Source: SHZL01 sp963815185
GTDB taxonomy: Bacteria; Pseudomonadota; Gammaproteobacteria; Xanthomonadales; SZUA-36
Length of the DNA: 64,000 bases
Direction: 5' to 3'
NCBI GenBank assembly: GCA_963815185.1
Contig: CAWFGC010000009.1
Coordinates: forward strand, 434,001-498,000
Part shown: positions 62,972 through 64,000 of the stretch, in pieces
How the letters are laid out: every line of letters begins with the position of its first letter
Position numbering within the stretch: position 1 is the first letter of the stretch
Position numbers and translations under genes: made by a program
The notes under the pieces: model-generated
Told to the model about the DNA's origin: nothing
Databases searched by the model: none
The model's input: the letters and a program-made list of their open reading frames with translations, nothing else

Positions 62972-64000
62972 TCAACGATGATTCAGGATGTATCGTTCAC
63001 CGATTTCAGTCCAGGGTCGCATTTGGGCCATGTAGGACTTGAAAGATGCGTAAGCCTTTCCGGTCCACTCGTCCTCTGCGGCGAGTTGCTCGAGAACGGC
63101 CAGGGTATGTTGTTTCAATTCAATCAGTACCTCGTCGGGAAAAGCGCGCAGTTCGACATGATGTTCATTGAGCAGCGTCTGCAAGGCCCGGCCGTTCCGT
63201 GCTTCGAATTCAGCATACATGTCGGTTACCGCCGCCTTGCATGCAACCGTGATGATCTCCTGCAGATCCGGCGGCAACGCGGCAAAGGCCGTGGCGTTGA
63301 CGATGCCTTCCAGGCTGGTGCCAGGCTCTTGCCACCCCGGATAGTAGTAGTACTTTGCAGCACGGAACAGGCCGAAGGCGAGGTCATTGAAAGGCCCGAC
63401 CCACTCGGCCGCATCGATGGTGCCGCTTTGCAGCGCGGTAAACAGTTCGGAGCCGGGGACATTGACCGGCGTGCCGCCCGCGCGCCGCAGCACCTCTCCG
63501 CCCAGGCCCGGTATGCGCATCTTCAAGCCTGCGAGATCGGCCAGACTGCGAATTTCCTTGTTGAACCAGCCCCCCATCTGCACACCCGAATTGCCGACCG
63601 GGAACGGGATCACGCCATGCGGTTGATAGGCTTGCTGGTACAGTTCCAGGCCGCCGCCAAAGTAATACCAGCCATTCAGTTCATGACCGGTCAGGCCGAA
63701 CGGCACGCCGGCAAATATTTGTGTCGCGGGTATCTTGCCTTTCCAATAATAGGGGGCGCCGTGTCCCATTTCGGCCGTACCCTGCTGTACCGCATCGAAC
63801 ACCTCGAACGGCGGCACCAGTTCATTGCCGCCATAGACCTTGATCTGTCAAGCGGCCGTTGCTGAGGCGCTCAATGGACTCCGCCAGTTTGTTGGCGCCG
63901 GTACCCAGGCCCGGAAAGTCGCGCGGCCAGGTGGTAACCATCTTCCATTGAAAGGTTTTCCCGCTTGCAGCATTGGATTCTTGCGTGCCGGTGCTGCCGC
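62972..64000 (-). CDS. TRAP transporter solute-binding protein (DctP-like), partial and frameshifted
   Basis: The periplasmic binding protein runs off the right end of the window. The N-terminal part present (TFQWKMVTTWPRDFPGLGTGAN) and the main part (VYGGNELVPPFEVFDAVQQG, WFNKEIRSLADLAGLKMRIPG, then ALQSGTIDAAEWVGPF) are in different frames; one extra base near 63845 (TTGACAGATC) separates them. The family motif with the carboxylate-binding Arg is in LKMRIPGLGGEV. The TAAEWVGP-type text is typical for the branch that binds 2-oxo acids or lactate. A signal peptide, if any, is outside the window. Confidence 0.86.

Overview
The window looks like a chromosome segment from an uncultured gammaproteobacterium. 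The main evidence is a complete cell-shape and lipoate block in the proteobacterial order (mreB-mreC-mreD-mrdA-rodA-mltB-rlpA-dacA-ybeD-lipB-lipA), together with hspQ, a Prc/Tsp protease, mscL, priA, argS and a moxR-batABD operon. Base composition is GC-rich almost throughout. The exceptions are AT-richer patches near 11.3-12.7 kb and 15.3-17.5 kb, which also carry accessory genes and repeats.

Layout: (1) 0-2.4 kb holds acetate kinase, traces of a decayed Trk potassium-uptake pair, and a methyltransferase. (2) 2.4-8.7 kb is a four-gene co-directional accessory cluster: a nitrilase-superfamily amidase, a 920-residue Orn/Lys/Arg-type PLP decarboxylase, an ATP-grasp ligase, and an Ntn (C45-type) acyltransferase or amide hydrolase. 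It looks like an undescribed amine/amide metabolite pathway and is my lead candidate for a new system. (3) 8.8-17.5 kb is a patchwork: a sodium-solute symporter with a truncated MocR-like gene, hspQ, an eroded alcohol dehydrogenase, a small MBL/NTF2 module bracketed by 11-bp direct repeats, a large secreted DUF11 protein, a Fic-like regulator with a nested palindromic operator, short dyad repeats and an IS end, ending at a tRNA-Met gene. (4) 17.6-34.7 kb is the housekeeping core: PfkB kinase, mre/mrd/lip block, prc, mscL, priA. (5) 34.8-41.7 kb is the Bat (MoxR/VWA/TPR) operon. (6) 41.9-46.7 kb holds a SPOR protein, argS, a gamma carbonic anhydrase and a TRAP permease. (7) 46.9-64 kb is almost entirely minus-strand: a two-component system, SDR, M13 peptidase, LLM oxidoreductase, thioesterase, MFS transporter with an aromatic amino acid decarboxylase, a TolC/MFP/RND efflux operon, and a TRAP solute-binding protein cut by the window end.

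Two intergenic elements of 126 bp (41780-41905 and 46696-46821) share an identical multi-hairpin centre, while their long outer arms differ in a compensating way, so the structure is kept although the sequence is not. Both sit between convergent genes.

Caution for users: at least ten otherwise intact genes are split by a single-base indel, several at homopolymers (mreB, mreC, rlpA, lipA, DUF4381, histidine kinase, M13 peptidase, LLM oxidoreductase, RND pump twice, dctP; batD has a compensating pair). Because essential genes are hit, I read these mainly as sequencing or assembly errors. Affected genes are given over their full reconstructed span.
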